Below are positions 1 through 11,472 of a stretch of 64,000 bases of DNA, one piece after another. The notes under the pieces were generated by a model that made no database searches, had not been told where the DNA came from, and was given only the letters and a program-made list of their open reading frames with translations. The position numbers and the translations under genes are program-made. Positions within the stretch are counted from its first letter, which is position 1. Every line of letters starts with the position of its first letter. The stretch comes from Adenanthera pavonina (Eukaryota > Streptophyta > Magnoliopsida > Fabales > Fabaceae), in assembly GCA_026686845.1 (NCBI GenBank), contig JAIVEN010000001.1, positions 32,232,001 through 32,296,000 on the forward strand, written 5' to 3'.

Positions 1-1950
1 ATCATTTCTAACACATAACTATCAATTATCAATCCATCAACATTAGCATAGGCCCGTCAACAAACCATGACCATACACATAATCCATAGAGTATAAGGAG
101 GGGGTCACACACCAGTCACACCCTAGGATATACATACACCAAGACATATAGTATTATACATTCACAACAACGATACTATATTGGAATTAAATGAATAATA
201 AAGACATGGGGAACATAGTCCCCAGCACCCACAAGTGCACTCTCAATCCTCTTTTTCCAAACCTTCCTTGTCCTTGCTAGAGCTAGTTTCTTTACCTAGA
301 ATTGTTAGCCACAGAGTGAGACATACGTCTCAGTTACCAGGGGTAAACACATACATACACATAATCATACTTCTATGCTAATAACAGATATAATTAATCA
401 CCAATGCCACATGCATGATATGTAGACACCAATCCCATCAAGAAACTGCTATAATCATGAGCTAGTTATCATGACAAGGTACCCTTAACTAATGGCCCCC
501 TTCCAATGACTCATGATGGCTGATTACGGGGTCACCACCCAACTCTCCTCCCAATGGTCATGACCCGGCCAAAGGCCATTGTACCAAAGGTTGGATCATG
601 GCTCTCCTTCCTCTGAACCACCCGAATTGGTGGCTATTTAGAGAAGCTACACCCCAATTTATAGCCACCTGAGTCTCCCAGCTATAAGATGACTATTTAG
701 TGACTAGAATATACATAAGTCGCATTGCCTGAATACAAGGCCTCATGTGCTATTTAGCGGATTGGCATACCATATGGTATATAGAGCATCGTTACCTAGA
801 CCATATGTCCCAACAATGTAAACAATGTGTCAATCTCCAACACATACTAACATGTAAACATATATCACTTTCAAATGTGCTAGCATACCATACGAATGTA
901 TACAACACGTCGTGGGGTTCATAATCATTATTTCATATCAATAATCATCATAATCTACATATATCATAATTACTAACATCATATTGCCATTTTCGTTATA
1001 CAATGAGATAGGTACAAGTAACTTACTAGTTGTGTTGCTGCACATATCATGATATGATTATAATCAAGCATAATCGAGCTATAAGACATATCATGATATA
1101 AAAAGGTAAAACATATATATATAAAGCATGCATATCATGATATGAAAATGACTAAACATATATCATAAACACAGAAAGAAAACATTGGTTTCCTCAATCG
1201 TCTAACCCACTCGACACCTCGGTAGGCCAATGGAGTAACCACAAACAAATCAATGCCTTCCCAAACATAAACCGGAGCCAAGAGATCACAATTGAGTCAA
1301 TAAACAACCTACATAACACGAATTCCTTGTTACTATCACAAATCCCCAACCATTAGCATACACATTTACCAACTTGAACATAAACTGAATGGAAATAAGG
1401 CTTCATCAAGCAAATCTAATCATCAAAACACTCTAGACAACTCTTAGGATCATAATCTTATTTCCCCAAGTTCGGTTTCCCAAACACTTCAATATTTAAG
1501 GGTTAGGGTTTGGAAAATATACCACTTAAACAATATAAAACCAACTCCCAATCCATAAAAAATCCAACAACACCTCTAGAACACATTTAAGCACAAATTA
1601 ATCAGTGGAATTCAACTCAAACCAAAACCCTAGTCCAAATCATGAAAATCACTTAATAATCTTCAAAAAAAAAACAAAGAGGAGGGCTAAGGATCAACTT
1701 ACTAACAAGAATCAAGCTTTCTAAACCTCAAAATCACATCATCTCACTCCCAAATACCGAACACTAACAAAGCAGTTCATTCTCCCTCCATTTTTTTCTT
1801 TCCATTCGTGACTGGTCTTGATGTTTGATTTAAACTGCTTTAGCACTGCTTGCCACAATGCCACTTAAGTTTGCCAATGATGCCAATGCCTTCTATCTCT
1901 CAACGGCCATGACATTATCATTCCTTACTGTAGCACCACGATATTCTGTC
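1..1950 (-). repeat. Non-coding, LTR-like repeat fragment (probable)
   Basis: No open frame of interest on either strand. The composition is less AT-extreme than the flanks and, read on the minus strand, resembles the long non-coding LTRs of plant Ty3/gypsy elements. The left edge runs off the window, and no TSD, primer site or polypurine tract is visible. The right edge near 1950 is placed only where the texture changes to AT-rich DNA. The family assignment is an inference from general appearance. It could equally be another non-coding repeat. Confidence 0.3.
1043..1144. repeat. Three copies of a 13-14 bp palindrome
   Basis: The self-complementary word CATATCATGATATG occurs at 1043-1056 and 1131-1144, with a copy shortened by one base at 1087-1099. 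Each can fold as a short hairpin. The copies are spaced about 44 bp apart. Function unknown. Confidence 0.6.
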
Positions 1951-2106
1951 CCTTAAAGAAATAAAATATGCATTAGCATGTACTTAATTGAATTTTGATG
2001 ATGATAAATGTAGAGTAATAAGTAATAAATGCATCATATTTGTATAGTATATATATTGTTCCTTAAAGAAGTAAAATATGCATTAACATGTACTTAATTG
2101 AGTTTA
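1951..2106. repeat. Direct repeat, two 46 bp copies 110 bp apart
   Basis: The segments at 1951-1996 and 2061-2106 are near-identical, both opening with CCTTAAAGAA and containing TATGCATTA and GTACTTAATTGA. The 64 bp between them is AT-rich. It is a local duplication with no coding content. Confidence 0.7.
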
Positions 2107-2280
2107 TAATGCATATATCATGCTATGTACCAATATATCCACTATGCTCTTATATTGTATAATATAAGTTGGATATATAAATTAGACTAACTACTTGATT
2201 TGTAAGTGTAATATACTAAATGTAGGATGGTTCAAGTAGGAAAAGTGAGCATTAAAATAAAGAAATGAAAATCAACATCA

Positions 2281-3825
2281 TGTTTCAATCAAGAAAGAAA
2301 AATACATAGGATGCTCCAAGAATTGAAGATTAAAAGGGAGCATGCCAAGAAGGAAATGACCAAGTGAAAGTGGATATCAAGCATTGAAGACCTAGTTATG
2401 AGGTATATTTTGTTTTCACATAGGTCTTGAGGTGGTTTTAATCTTTCAAATTTACTTAATCTTGTTGCCATATATTTTAAACAAGTTAGATTAAGTAAAT
2501 CTAATGTTAGCATATGTTAGAATTGAGAAATATTAATTAACAGATGAATTTTGTATTTAACTTATGTGTATTTTGTGCAAAATTCGAACTTTACTTAGTG
2601 AAATTCGAAGATATAAAGATTTTATTTTTGATAGATGAATTTCAGTTCTGAAATTCAAATTTTGGGCTAAGCACTATTAGTGAAAGTGTGCAAAATTCAT
2701 GTGAAGTTTAGTCAAAATTTGAATGTTAGTGAAGTTCAAAGATAGTTCATAATCACTTTCTCTAACAGACAAACTTTAGACTTCAAAGTGTGAATTTCGA
2801 AATCAGAACTTGTGAGTCTTATTAGAGGATGCCTCTGACAGATAAACTTTATAATTCAACAATCAAATTTCAAAGAAGTAACTTTTGTGTCATGTTGAAC
2901 GTGCCTCTGACAAATGAATTTCAGCTTTTGAAATTCAAATTTTAAAGTTCACTGTGAAAACTTGAGACAACTATTCAAACTTCAACAGATGTACTTCTAA
3001 TATGAAAATTCACATGAACTAACATGGGTTAACTTTGGTAAACTCAAAATTTGAATTTCACTCTGTGACAGACGAATTTCTAAACTTCAACATTAAACAC
3101 ATAACTATATTGACTTTGCGAAATTTGTCTATTGAGTCTTAAAATTCAAATTTGGGAATGAAAGACACATTTAATATGATTGGTGAATGGCTGTCTCTTT
3201 TTGCATAGTAACGGCTAGAACTTATGTCTAATGTCTAGTTAAGTTACAAATCTATAAATAGAACCTCATTTGAACTTATGGGAAACAAGTTTAAGAGAGT
3301 TTGTGCCAAAATGCTGCTTTAATTCATAAAATCCTTTTTGTATCAGTATTCTTAGTTAAACTCACCTCAATAGACTAAGCTTTCAATGTATCATATACTC
3401 TAAAAGAGAGTTTCAATTCCGTATTCATTCTTTTCTATTATTTTTGGGTAGAATCTTAATATGGGGATAATACTAAGGGAAATACATATCTTGTAAGGGT
3501 GTAGGGAGAGTGGCTTCACAAGTACTTACTAAAACTTGTGGAATGTATTGAGGCTTCACAAGTGCCTGGATCAAACTTATGGGATATAGTGGAAAATCTC
3601 AAGTAGTGGTTTGGGGACTGGACGAAAGCTAAGTCGTTAGGGCTAAACCAGTGTAAATTATGGTGTCTTATTCTTCATCTCCTCAGTTCTTCAATCCACT
3701 TCATCACTCTCTGTTCATCCTTGTTCTATTGTATCTCTTAGTGAAATTGGGGTGTGCTTTGAAGAAGGCGACAATCTTGCATCACCCAATTCACCCTCCC
3801 CTTAGGTGACCAGCCAAACCTAACA
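2281..3825 (+). repeat. Diverged solo LTR, Sirevirus-like, + orientation
   Basis: The segment opens with TGTTTCAATCAAG, like the TGTTGAATCAAG start of the minus-strand Sirevirus LTRs in this window, and closes with CCTAACA, like their TAACA end. Inside are the same features in the same order: many AAATTCGAA/AAATTCAAATTTT palindromic units with GACAGAYGAATTT words (2570-3150), a TATA box in TATAAATAG (about 3253), and CCCAATTCACCC shortly before the end. The 5 bp flanks CATCA and CCTTT do not match, so one edge may be wrong or eroded. No internal region is attached, hence a solo or truncated LTR. Confidence 0.6.
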
Positions 3826-4863
3826 CCTTTGTCTCAATTTTGACCCTTCCTCTGGTCCTATACCAATTATCAATAATCATTTTGGGATCAATATTTAGGG
3901 TCATTACATTCACACTTTTTTTATTAGTAGCCATTTTGGATTGGAGTTGCATCTGCTTTAATATCCTCCACATTCTGTCTAGCTTCCCTCTAACTTTTTG
4001 CAAGATGTCAATACTTATTTGACTTTTAGGACTTTGGCAAACATTTTGAAGTTGCATTTACTTCAATGTCCTCTATGAGGCATCTAAGTTTTCTCTACTT
4101 TATTCCATAATGTCCATGTTTATTTGGCATTTAGACTTGTAAAAAAGCATTGCTTGGCACTATGCAATGGATAATAATAATAAATGATGGTATCATTCTT
4201 CTATTCCCCGTAAAAGGGACAAGGTCAATTATGTGTACTTGTAAAAAAGATGGCTACGTAGAACATAAAGGATTGGCACCACTATAGCAAAAAACAAAAG
4301 ATTGAAGCCTGCACTATAAATGAGATTATCATAGGATAAAATTTTTTTAAAATAAAAAAATAAGGTTTTTTTTACTATTACAATTTCACTGTTTCTTAAC
4401 TCTCACATTTTCTGTTCCAATTATTTTCTTACATACTATAGATATTATTTATATTTTATTAATTTACTACTTATATATATATATATATTCCATTACCTTT
4501 ACCTAATAATAAATAATATAAAAGGCAAGATAAAATGATGAAGTAATGATTTCACCCTATTATCATTCCTCTAGTTCACAATCTTACTTAGCTTTAAATT
4601 CATATTAAATTATCCATTACACTCATCCGTTTATTATATATAGTGTGATATGCACCAACAACCCAAGCAAGTTGCAGTGTGATTGTTGAAAAAAGAGAAG
4701 AAACAAATATCATATTAAATAGTAGATTAGTCACCCTTATTTCTTTTTTGGCCTTCCTTTTTTTTCACTATTGATAGGGCAGCCAACCTTTGTCTTTAGA
4801 ATAGATACTTGAACATCATGAATAGCATGCAATTTGATTTGATCAAAGACATTGACACTACTA
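3826..4863. other. Non-coding AT-rich spacer
   Basis: No convincing reading frame was found. It contains a (TA)n microsatellite at about 4472-4488. The 88 and 60 codon open stretches near 3790-4060 overlap on opposite strands and lack any family resemblance. Confidence 0.5.
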
Positions 4864-7189
4864 AGGAAACATAGATTGAAGGTGAGGATAGTTAACAAGT
4901 GGAGTGTTCACAATTAGTAGCAACCTTCACAAATAGATCATGTTTGGATGATTCTTATGGATGAAGAGGTCAGTAATTAAATTTTTTATTCTTGTGTTGT
5001 GTACCTTAATATCTAAATATTAGTATTTATTTTAATCATAATTAATCATTAAAGTGTGCAGATTTACATAGTTATGTGGCTCTTATGCAGAAAAGCAACA
5101 TTCAAGCAGTAATATTGGCATCGAATTTAATCCAACAATATGAATCGAGTTTAGTAGATGGTGAATGTTATGAGATGGAGAATTTTCATGTCAGGGAAAA
5201 TACAGGACTGTTTAAGACAACGCCACATTTTTATAGATTATCTTTCAATCAGCACACTCATTTCCATAGAATCGAGCTTGACATAGCTATTGACTCTTAC
5301 AATTTTGTGTCAATCAAGGACCTTGTGGAATTCAGATACAAAGAAGATCTCCTTATCTGTCTATTTGCATTGTCCTTCATCTTCAACATATTAGTTTTTC
5401 TCTGCTTTGTGCTGCTAACTCCCACTAATTTTTTTCTTTTTTTTCGATATGATAACATAACAGATATGATCAGTTTCGTCAAGTCTTGTAGCTCACTACA
5501 ACAATTTCATCTTAACGATGAAATCCACGATAGGTTCACATTTTCTATTGCAGATCCAAAGTCTAATAAGACTTTAATTTCAATTGTCACTCTTGTAGAT
5601 GATGCGTATCTTAGCACTCAAGTATCTGCTTAATAGCAATATCTTATCTTTGGCCTCTCAATTTGTCCTAGAGGTACAACAATAGATTGCACGCTTTTCA
5701 ATGAGCTTGCAATCACAGCTTATTCTGATAGAGAGAGGCACATGGACCTTCCTATAGTGATCATTCTTAAATACACAAGAATCAAGCCAGCCTGACTTGG
5801 AGAGGTTCAGCTCATAAATTCATGGTCAATAACAAAGATCACCTTTAACCCTAACATACCTGAGGCAAGATCACATCTCAATAGGTACTTTTACAAACTT
5901 GTGATTTTAAAATGTAGGATTTGTGAATTTATTGAAAATGATGCCTTAATCTAGAGTTATTAAATTAGTGACTCATTGAAAGCGTATCTACAACTTCAGA
6001 TTACTATTCAGGAATTATTTTTCCCCCTTTTTTCCTTTTAATTTTATTCTTTCTTAACTTCGATTGTTCACGATGGCTTGACTCACTAGTCTCTCTTCCT
6101 CCCCCATCAAAGAGGTGCATCGTTACACTCAAATTATAAATCCACAACCATCTCAATCACAAAATCACGACCTTCTTCATAGCAATAATCGAATCTTAAT
6201 TTTGAATATTCCGGATCACAATGAGGTGTTAGTTTTTAAGTTATTGTCAATAGAACAACAATGTTATACACTTTGAGAGACAGAGATAATGTGCACTAAT
6301 TTTCCTATCTTTCCTAATAGGCATTCGCATGTACAATTTCGGAGGAGGTGTAGAAAATGCAAATGGGTTATGGCTGGTGGTATTATGGCTACCACAGGTG
6401 CAACTCTAAACCAAGAGAAAAATATGGGTTGCAATATTGTGCCAATTGCAAAAGAAAAACATTGAAAATGTAAAAAAAAATTTAGTACTATGTCATTGAA
6501 AAATCGTAATTATATTTGTTATCCATTCCCTTCGTTAGAGTAACATTTAGGTCTCCATAGATTTAAAGTCCACTATTAGGTGAAGAACAATACTGGATAG
6601 GTATCAGTAGTGTTCTTCAATCAACATATTACATAATTGTTACACATATCTATTGAGCAATTATTGACCAACTTCATGAAGGTAATGAGATAGTTCTATC
6701 TAAAAAAATTTATTTCGGCAACATCTTTAAATTGTTTTCATCTCTACTTGATAACGAAAATGTATATAGAATGGCTGACCATATTCATTTCTTGATGAGC
6801 TTCATGAACTAGTGTGCAAAAAAATGATCATCAGATTGGCCAAGAACAAGCTCTTCAATTCCACAGCCCCCCCAAGCTTTACTGTGACACAATATCAAAA
6901 TGATCCATTCTCTCTTGAACATTTTACGCTTTCTAATTTTGAGGTAAAGGATGTTGTGCTAAAATTCCTTTACCCATTATGTAAGCAACTTTTTTTCTTA
7001 CATTCTCAATGAAATAAAATGAAGTATCTGCTATTTTAGGTTTCTCAAACTAGAACTGATGAAGACAAGTGCAAGCAGAAATGATCTCCAGAATAGGAGA
7101 TCGATATTGGGCTATCAGAGATCAATAGGCCTACTTTTTCTCCTAACAAGGCAATGAAAACGCTGAAAGAAAAAAAAGAACTAATTTAA
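4864..7189 (+). pseudogene. RPA1-like (replication protein A large subunit) pseudogene
   Basis: Spliced-looking remnant of a plant RPA70-type single-strand DNA binding protein. Segment 1 (4864-4968) reads KVRIV..W and then ILMDEE, as in the first OB fold (DUF223), and stops at a GT donor (4969). Segment 2 starts after TGTGCAG (5062) and carries NFHVREN and the continuation of that fold. An intron at about 5361-5480 leads to DMISFVKS and the start of the second OB fold. Further on, LGEVQLINSWS and NPNIPEARSHLN (about 5795-5880) match the end of that fold. A zinc-ribbon remnant WWYYGYHRCNSK..YGLQYCANC lies at 6375-6455 (first Cys replaced by Tyr), and a basic tail ends in EKKELI (7189). Stops interrupt segment 1 and the region after 5631. 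Such genes occur as host genes and in plant Helitrons. The Helitron link is inference. Confidence 0.75.
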
Positions 7190-9327
7190 TGTATTGTATT
7201 ACTTTATATCCCTTTGCTTTTCTGTGTGAGTTAGCAAAACCTTTAGGTAAGACTTTCTTGCATTGCATTTACTACATGATGATCTGTTTTTGGTTGGCCT
7301 TCTTCTTTCTGTTTTGCTACTTTTTTCAGATCCAATCCTCCTTCTCTATCTACTTTATCATCTCACTGTGGCATGGATGCTGCCTACCATTAGACCATAA
7401 TAATAATAATAATAAATATCTACTCTCTACACTACATATTTAACAAGTTAATACTTGTAATTTCTAGATAATTTTTACACTCTGAAAAAGATAGCAAAAG
7501 AAACATAGAAATAAAAATAATTGCTAATCAAGATCAATTGCTAAAACAGTACTCAAAACTAATACAACCATGATAAAACTTCGAATTTTCACAATATCAA
7601 CGTTAGTTTTACTTCATATTTGCCTTTCTTACATAAACTTTGATGCTTACAACTAATATTAGATGTAGGGCAATAACCTAATAGAAGAAATATATTTAAA
7701 TAATTGTCAAGTGACAAGAAGAGAAAACAATCCTCTCATGACAGTAGCTACTTAAACAGAGACCCATGAGATCACCCACCTACTCCCAAAATGTGAGCTC
7801 AAAAGATGTACAAGAACAAAAATAAACAACTTGATAGATTCAAACAATAACATTCATAATATAAAAGTTGTTTAAAAAAAACTATATGGCTTTGAAAGAA
7901 AAAACACCTCAGTAGGGTAAAAAAATGAATATCCATTTTTAATCCTAGAGGAATGATGCATGAGTATTTCTGATAGATGTTAAATGACTTTTATTTATTT
8001 TTAGTCAAGTATTTGGCTAGGCACGTGTGCACAAATAATCCTTCCTTTAAAGTACAATTAAATTGATTTCATTTGCTTTCACAAGTTACTCTTTTTTTTA
8101 TTCTTCCTTTAAAGTATAAATCGCAAACACAACTAATGTTCAAGAGTTTTAATTTTTACAAGTTTCACGTGTGTGCGCACATGTTAAGATTTTCAAGATA
8201 ATATGGTATGATATAAAATGCAATACCCTATTAATAGCATAAGACTGCATCATAAAATTGCAAAACATATTAACACTATTTGAACTTCTTAATTTTAGAA
8301 TTTTAAGTAATCTATGAAAAGTGTTGCTGATAGAGTTAACAAGATATTTCTATAAATTTCTAGATATGTTATACTTGACAACATTGTCTCTCATATGTAC
8401 TATCTAAATCAATATAAAAAAAACAAACCATTTCACATATAACAAACAAAAATTAAGACCTTAGAGTTGTTTACTAAAAAAAAATGATAAATGTGTAACG
8501 TAACAAATTACAAATGAACATATGGCAGATAAATGATTTTACTACCGATTAAGATTAAATAAATTATTCACTGAAAGATATAAAAGCTAAATAGAAATTA
8601 TGTTGGTCACCATCTTTGTACTCTCTCTGTCCTGTATCATCAAAGATATATGCAATCTATGTATATTATCTTATATATTTTTCTACCTTTTTTTCCTTAC
8701 AATTAATATACTAGATGATATATATGTGCTTCCACTTTGTTTCTTTTTCAATTCTTTAAATATTATACAATTATTTTTTAAAATAATTATCATGAATATA
8801 AAAAAATGAATTAATAATATATATGAATTAATATTTGAAATTTATACAGTTTACCTTATACATTTCAATATTTAATAATAAAATTTTCATTACTTGAATA
8901 TTTCACATAAATTAATCAAACTTACATAGTTTACCTCCATTACAAAATTAAAACTCCTACAATTTTTATAATCATGATCAATTTACACTTATGGCCAAAC
9001 TGCAAAACACAAATTAATCAAACCAATACACTTTATCTTCACGATATAATTCATGCAATTTTAACAATCATGATTAACTTACAGTTAATAACTAAAATCA
9101 AAAAATATACTTTGAATTCTACAATTCAACATGAGTGTCCAATATCAAAATCACTTGACTGTTTAATTTTTCCAATCGATCATACCAGATAATAATTTAA
9201 AATCTTCTTCTTTTCATGTGATGTACCCATAAAAAATCAATTACTTTTTTAGTTGGCATTTATCCCTCCTTCATTATCAGATGTTGCTTTTGCCATACCT
9301 TAAAAGTTTTGAAATAAAGAAGAGTAT
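7190..9327. other. AT-rich non-coding spacer
   Basis: No supported gene on either strand. It contains a short (TAA)n tract near 7399-7413 and long A/T runs. The open stretches at 7189-7443, 8600-8809 and 8974-9192 have the low-complexity Phe/Leu/Ile composition expected of AT-rich noise. Confidence 0.6.
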
Positions 9328-9332
9328 GATTT
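9328..9332. repeat. Target site duplication of Sirevirus A (left copy)
   Basis: GATTT here and again at 21486-21490 directly abuts the two LTR ends, which marks the insertion of element A. Confidence 0.85.
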
Positions 9333-11161
9333 TGTTAGCAAGGCTGACTTCCCAAGAGGGGAGTAAATTGAGAAGATTGAAATTTTTCTGCACAAAGTGA
9401 AATGGGTGAAGGTAGCACAGTGTAATGGAAGCAACGTATAAAACAGAGCAAGCTCAAAAGTAAAATAAAGAGAGGAAGACTCAGTAATTTATCCAGGTTC
9501 GGTCTATCCACTTGACCTACGTCTAGTCCCCAAGACAACTCTTGAGATTTTTTCACTATACAGCAAGAATTCAATGGGCTTCTTGCTAATGCCACAGTAC
9601 AACGAGTATACTCTGTTTCGGGAGCTCTCTCAATCTCTCTAAGCACTTCTACAATGTGCTTCCTAATCCCCTTGTGATTTCCCCTTACAAGTAAATCTAT
9701 CTTCCAGATGAAGAGTAGATTGTTTACAAAGATATAACTCTCTTAAATAGAGTGGATATGAAGGTTAAAGTACAAATGTTAAAGTTGAGAGGGTAAAAGC
9801 TTTTTGAGAAGATTTGGCAGAATTTTAGTATATACAAGTTAGATTCATTACCCACAACTTCAAATGGTGTTATATTTATAGATTTAGGTCTCAAATGTCC
9901 GTTAGAGACAAAATCTATCCGTTGGGGAAGTTATCCAACGGTTACTCTGAAAAACTATCCGTTTACCAACCGCATTTAATGTTTCTGACATGCTGAAATT
10001 CAAATTTTGGTTGGTCAACAGACAAATTTCAAAGGAACCGAAAGTTAAAGCTTCCAACGTTGAAATACCGAAGTTCATCTGTTCATGAACTGAAATTCAA
10101 ATTTTGAAACTCAGAAAATGTTTTCATGTTATGACATACGAATTTTTAAGAAGAAAGTTTTTCGGTTAAGTGTGAACAGTGTTTTCAATTTTCTACAGTG
10201 CCTTCGAAATTCAAATTTTGGAAGCCCAAAATTTGTCAGTCTGTAGAACGTTCAAGGAGGCACAGTAGTTCACTTTCTTCGAAATTCAAATTTTGAAGGA
10301 GTGAAGTTTGTCTGTCAGAGAGATTCTTCTCAGACTAACTTCAACATTCGAAGTTACAAAACTCTGTCATTCGTACGTCATCATTTCATTCCAACAGACT
10401 CACAACCTTAGCTTCTGAAATTTGAATTTTAATGTTCAAAGTTCGTCTGACAGAAAGCAGTTTTGAAACTTAAATTATTCTTGATCTCAGATGAACTTTA
10501 ACATTGTTTCAGACGAATTTCTTCCATTTTCATAAGTTGTGTTTTGTCTGAAATTCGAATTTTGAATACTCAAAATTCGTCTGTTTCAAAGAAGCTTCTT
10601 TCAGACTTATATGAAAATTTGAATGTTGGAAAGCCAAAGTTCGTTTGTCAGATAGTATTTTTGAAACTCAATTTCATCTTGATTTCAGATGAACTTTAAC
10701 ATTATTTCAGACAAATTTCTTTAGTTTTCTCAAACTGCATTTTATCTGAAATTCGAATTTTGAAGATCTGAAGTTCGTCTGTCACTAAAAGGCTTCTTTC
10801 AGACTTAGATGAAAATTTGAATTTTGGAGAAGAAAATTCGTCTGACAGAAGGACATCTCTTCAAACTTGTTCAGTTTTAGCTCGAAATTCGAATTTCCAA
10901 AGGCAAAGTTCGAATTTCCAACATGCCAGTTCAATATAAACTTTTCAAACTTCGTCTATTGTTGGGTATTTTTCAAATATTTCATAATCTAACATAAAAT
11001 CAAGGTTTTAAAACGTTTTTCCACCAAATCAAAATCTTTTACTCACTCATAAATAAAGCTAAAGATCCTACAGTAGATCTAGCAGCAATTACTTAGAAAT
11101 CCTTCACTTGAAACACTTTAAGCTCCTTTGATTTTGAATCAACAAAACTCTTGATTCAACA
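9333..11161 (-). repeat. 3' LTR of Sirevirus A
   Basis: Bounded by TGTTAGCAAGG and TTGATTCAACA (plus-strand reading), a TG..CA pair. It lies next to the polypurine tract and so is the downstream LTR of the minus-strand element. The interior 9985-10950 is an array of diverged units built on the palindrome AAATTCGAATTT followed by AAAGTTCGTCTGTC. A TATA box (minus strand CTATAAATATA) lies near 9871-9881. Confidence 0.9.
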
Positions 11162-11187
11162 TTCTCCCCCTTTTTGATGATGACAAA
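11162..11187 (-). other. Polypurine tract of Sirevirus A with conserved upstream box
   Basis: On the minus strand TTGTCATCATC runs into AAAAAGGGGGAGAA and then directly into the TG of the 3' LTR, the standard position for the plus-strand primer. The 11188-11472 stretch between it and the third ORF is non-coding apart from an extra tract. Confidence 0.85.
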
Positions 11188-11230
11188 ATAACTTACAAAC
11201 TGGATTAGTACTTGGGTTTGCTTTTACAAG

Positions 11231-11239
11231 CTCCCCCTT
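11231..11239 (-). other. Second polypurine tract copy
   Basis: Minus-strand AAGGGGGAG, about 70 bp upstream of the main tract. The equivalent copy in Sirevirus B is at 26483-26490. Repeated tracts are known for Sireviruses. Use in priming is inferred. Confidence 0.55.
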
Positions 11240-11472
11240 AACATATGTATTATATTTCAAAAGATATCATATACAGTAGATCAAGTGAAGATATTCAAAG
11301 AGTAATACGCACAAATCATTGCAACCAAGAAATTCATTCATTTCAATACTTAAGCTTTACAGAGATAAAATTAATCAAAGTTCTTAATACAAAATACAAA
11401 ATGCATACATTCAAAACATAAACACAAGGCACTATAAGAGGACTCAAGCCTAAGATTTAAACAAGTCTTCAA

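Noticed and set aside
5297..5482. 61-codon minus-strand ORF
   Set aside because: Shadow of the RPA-like exon and its T-rich intron.
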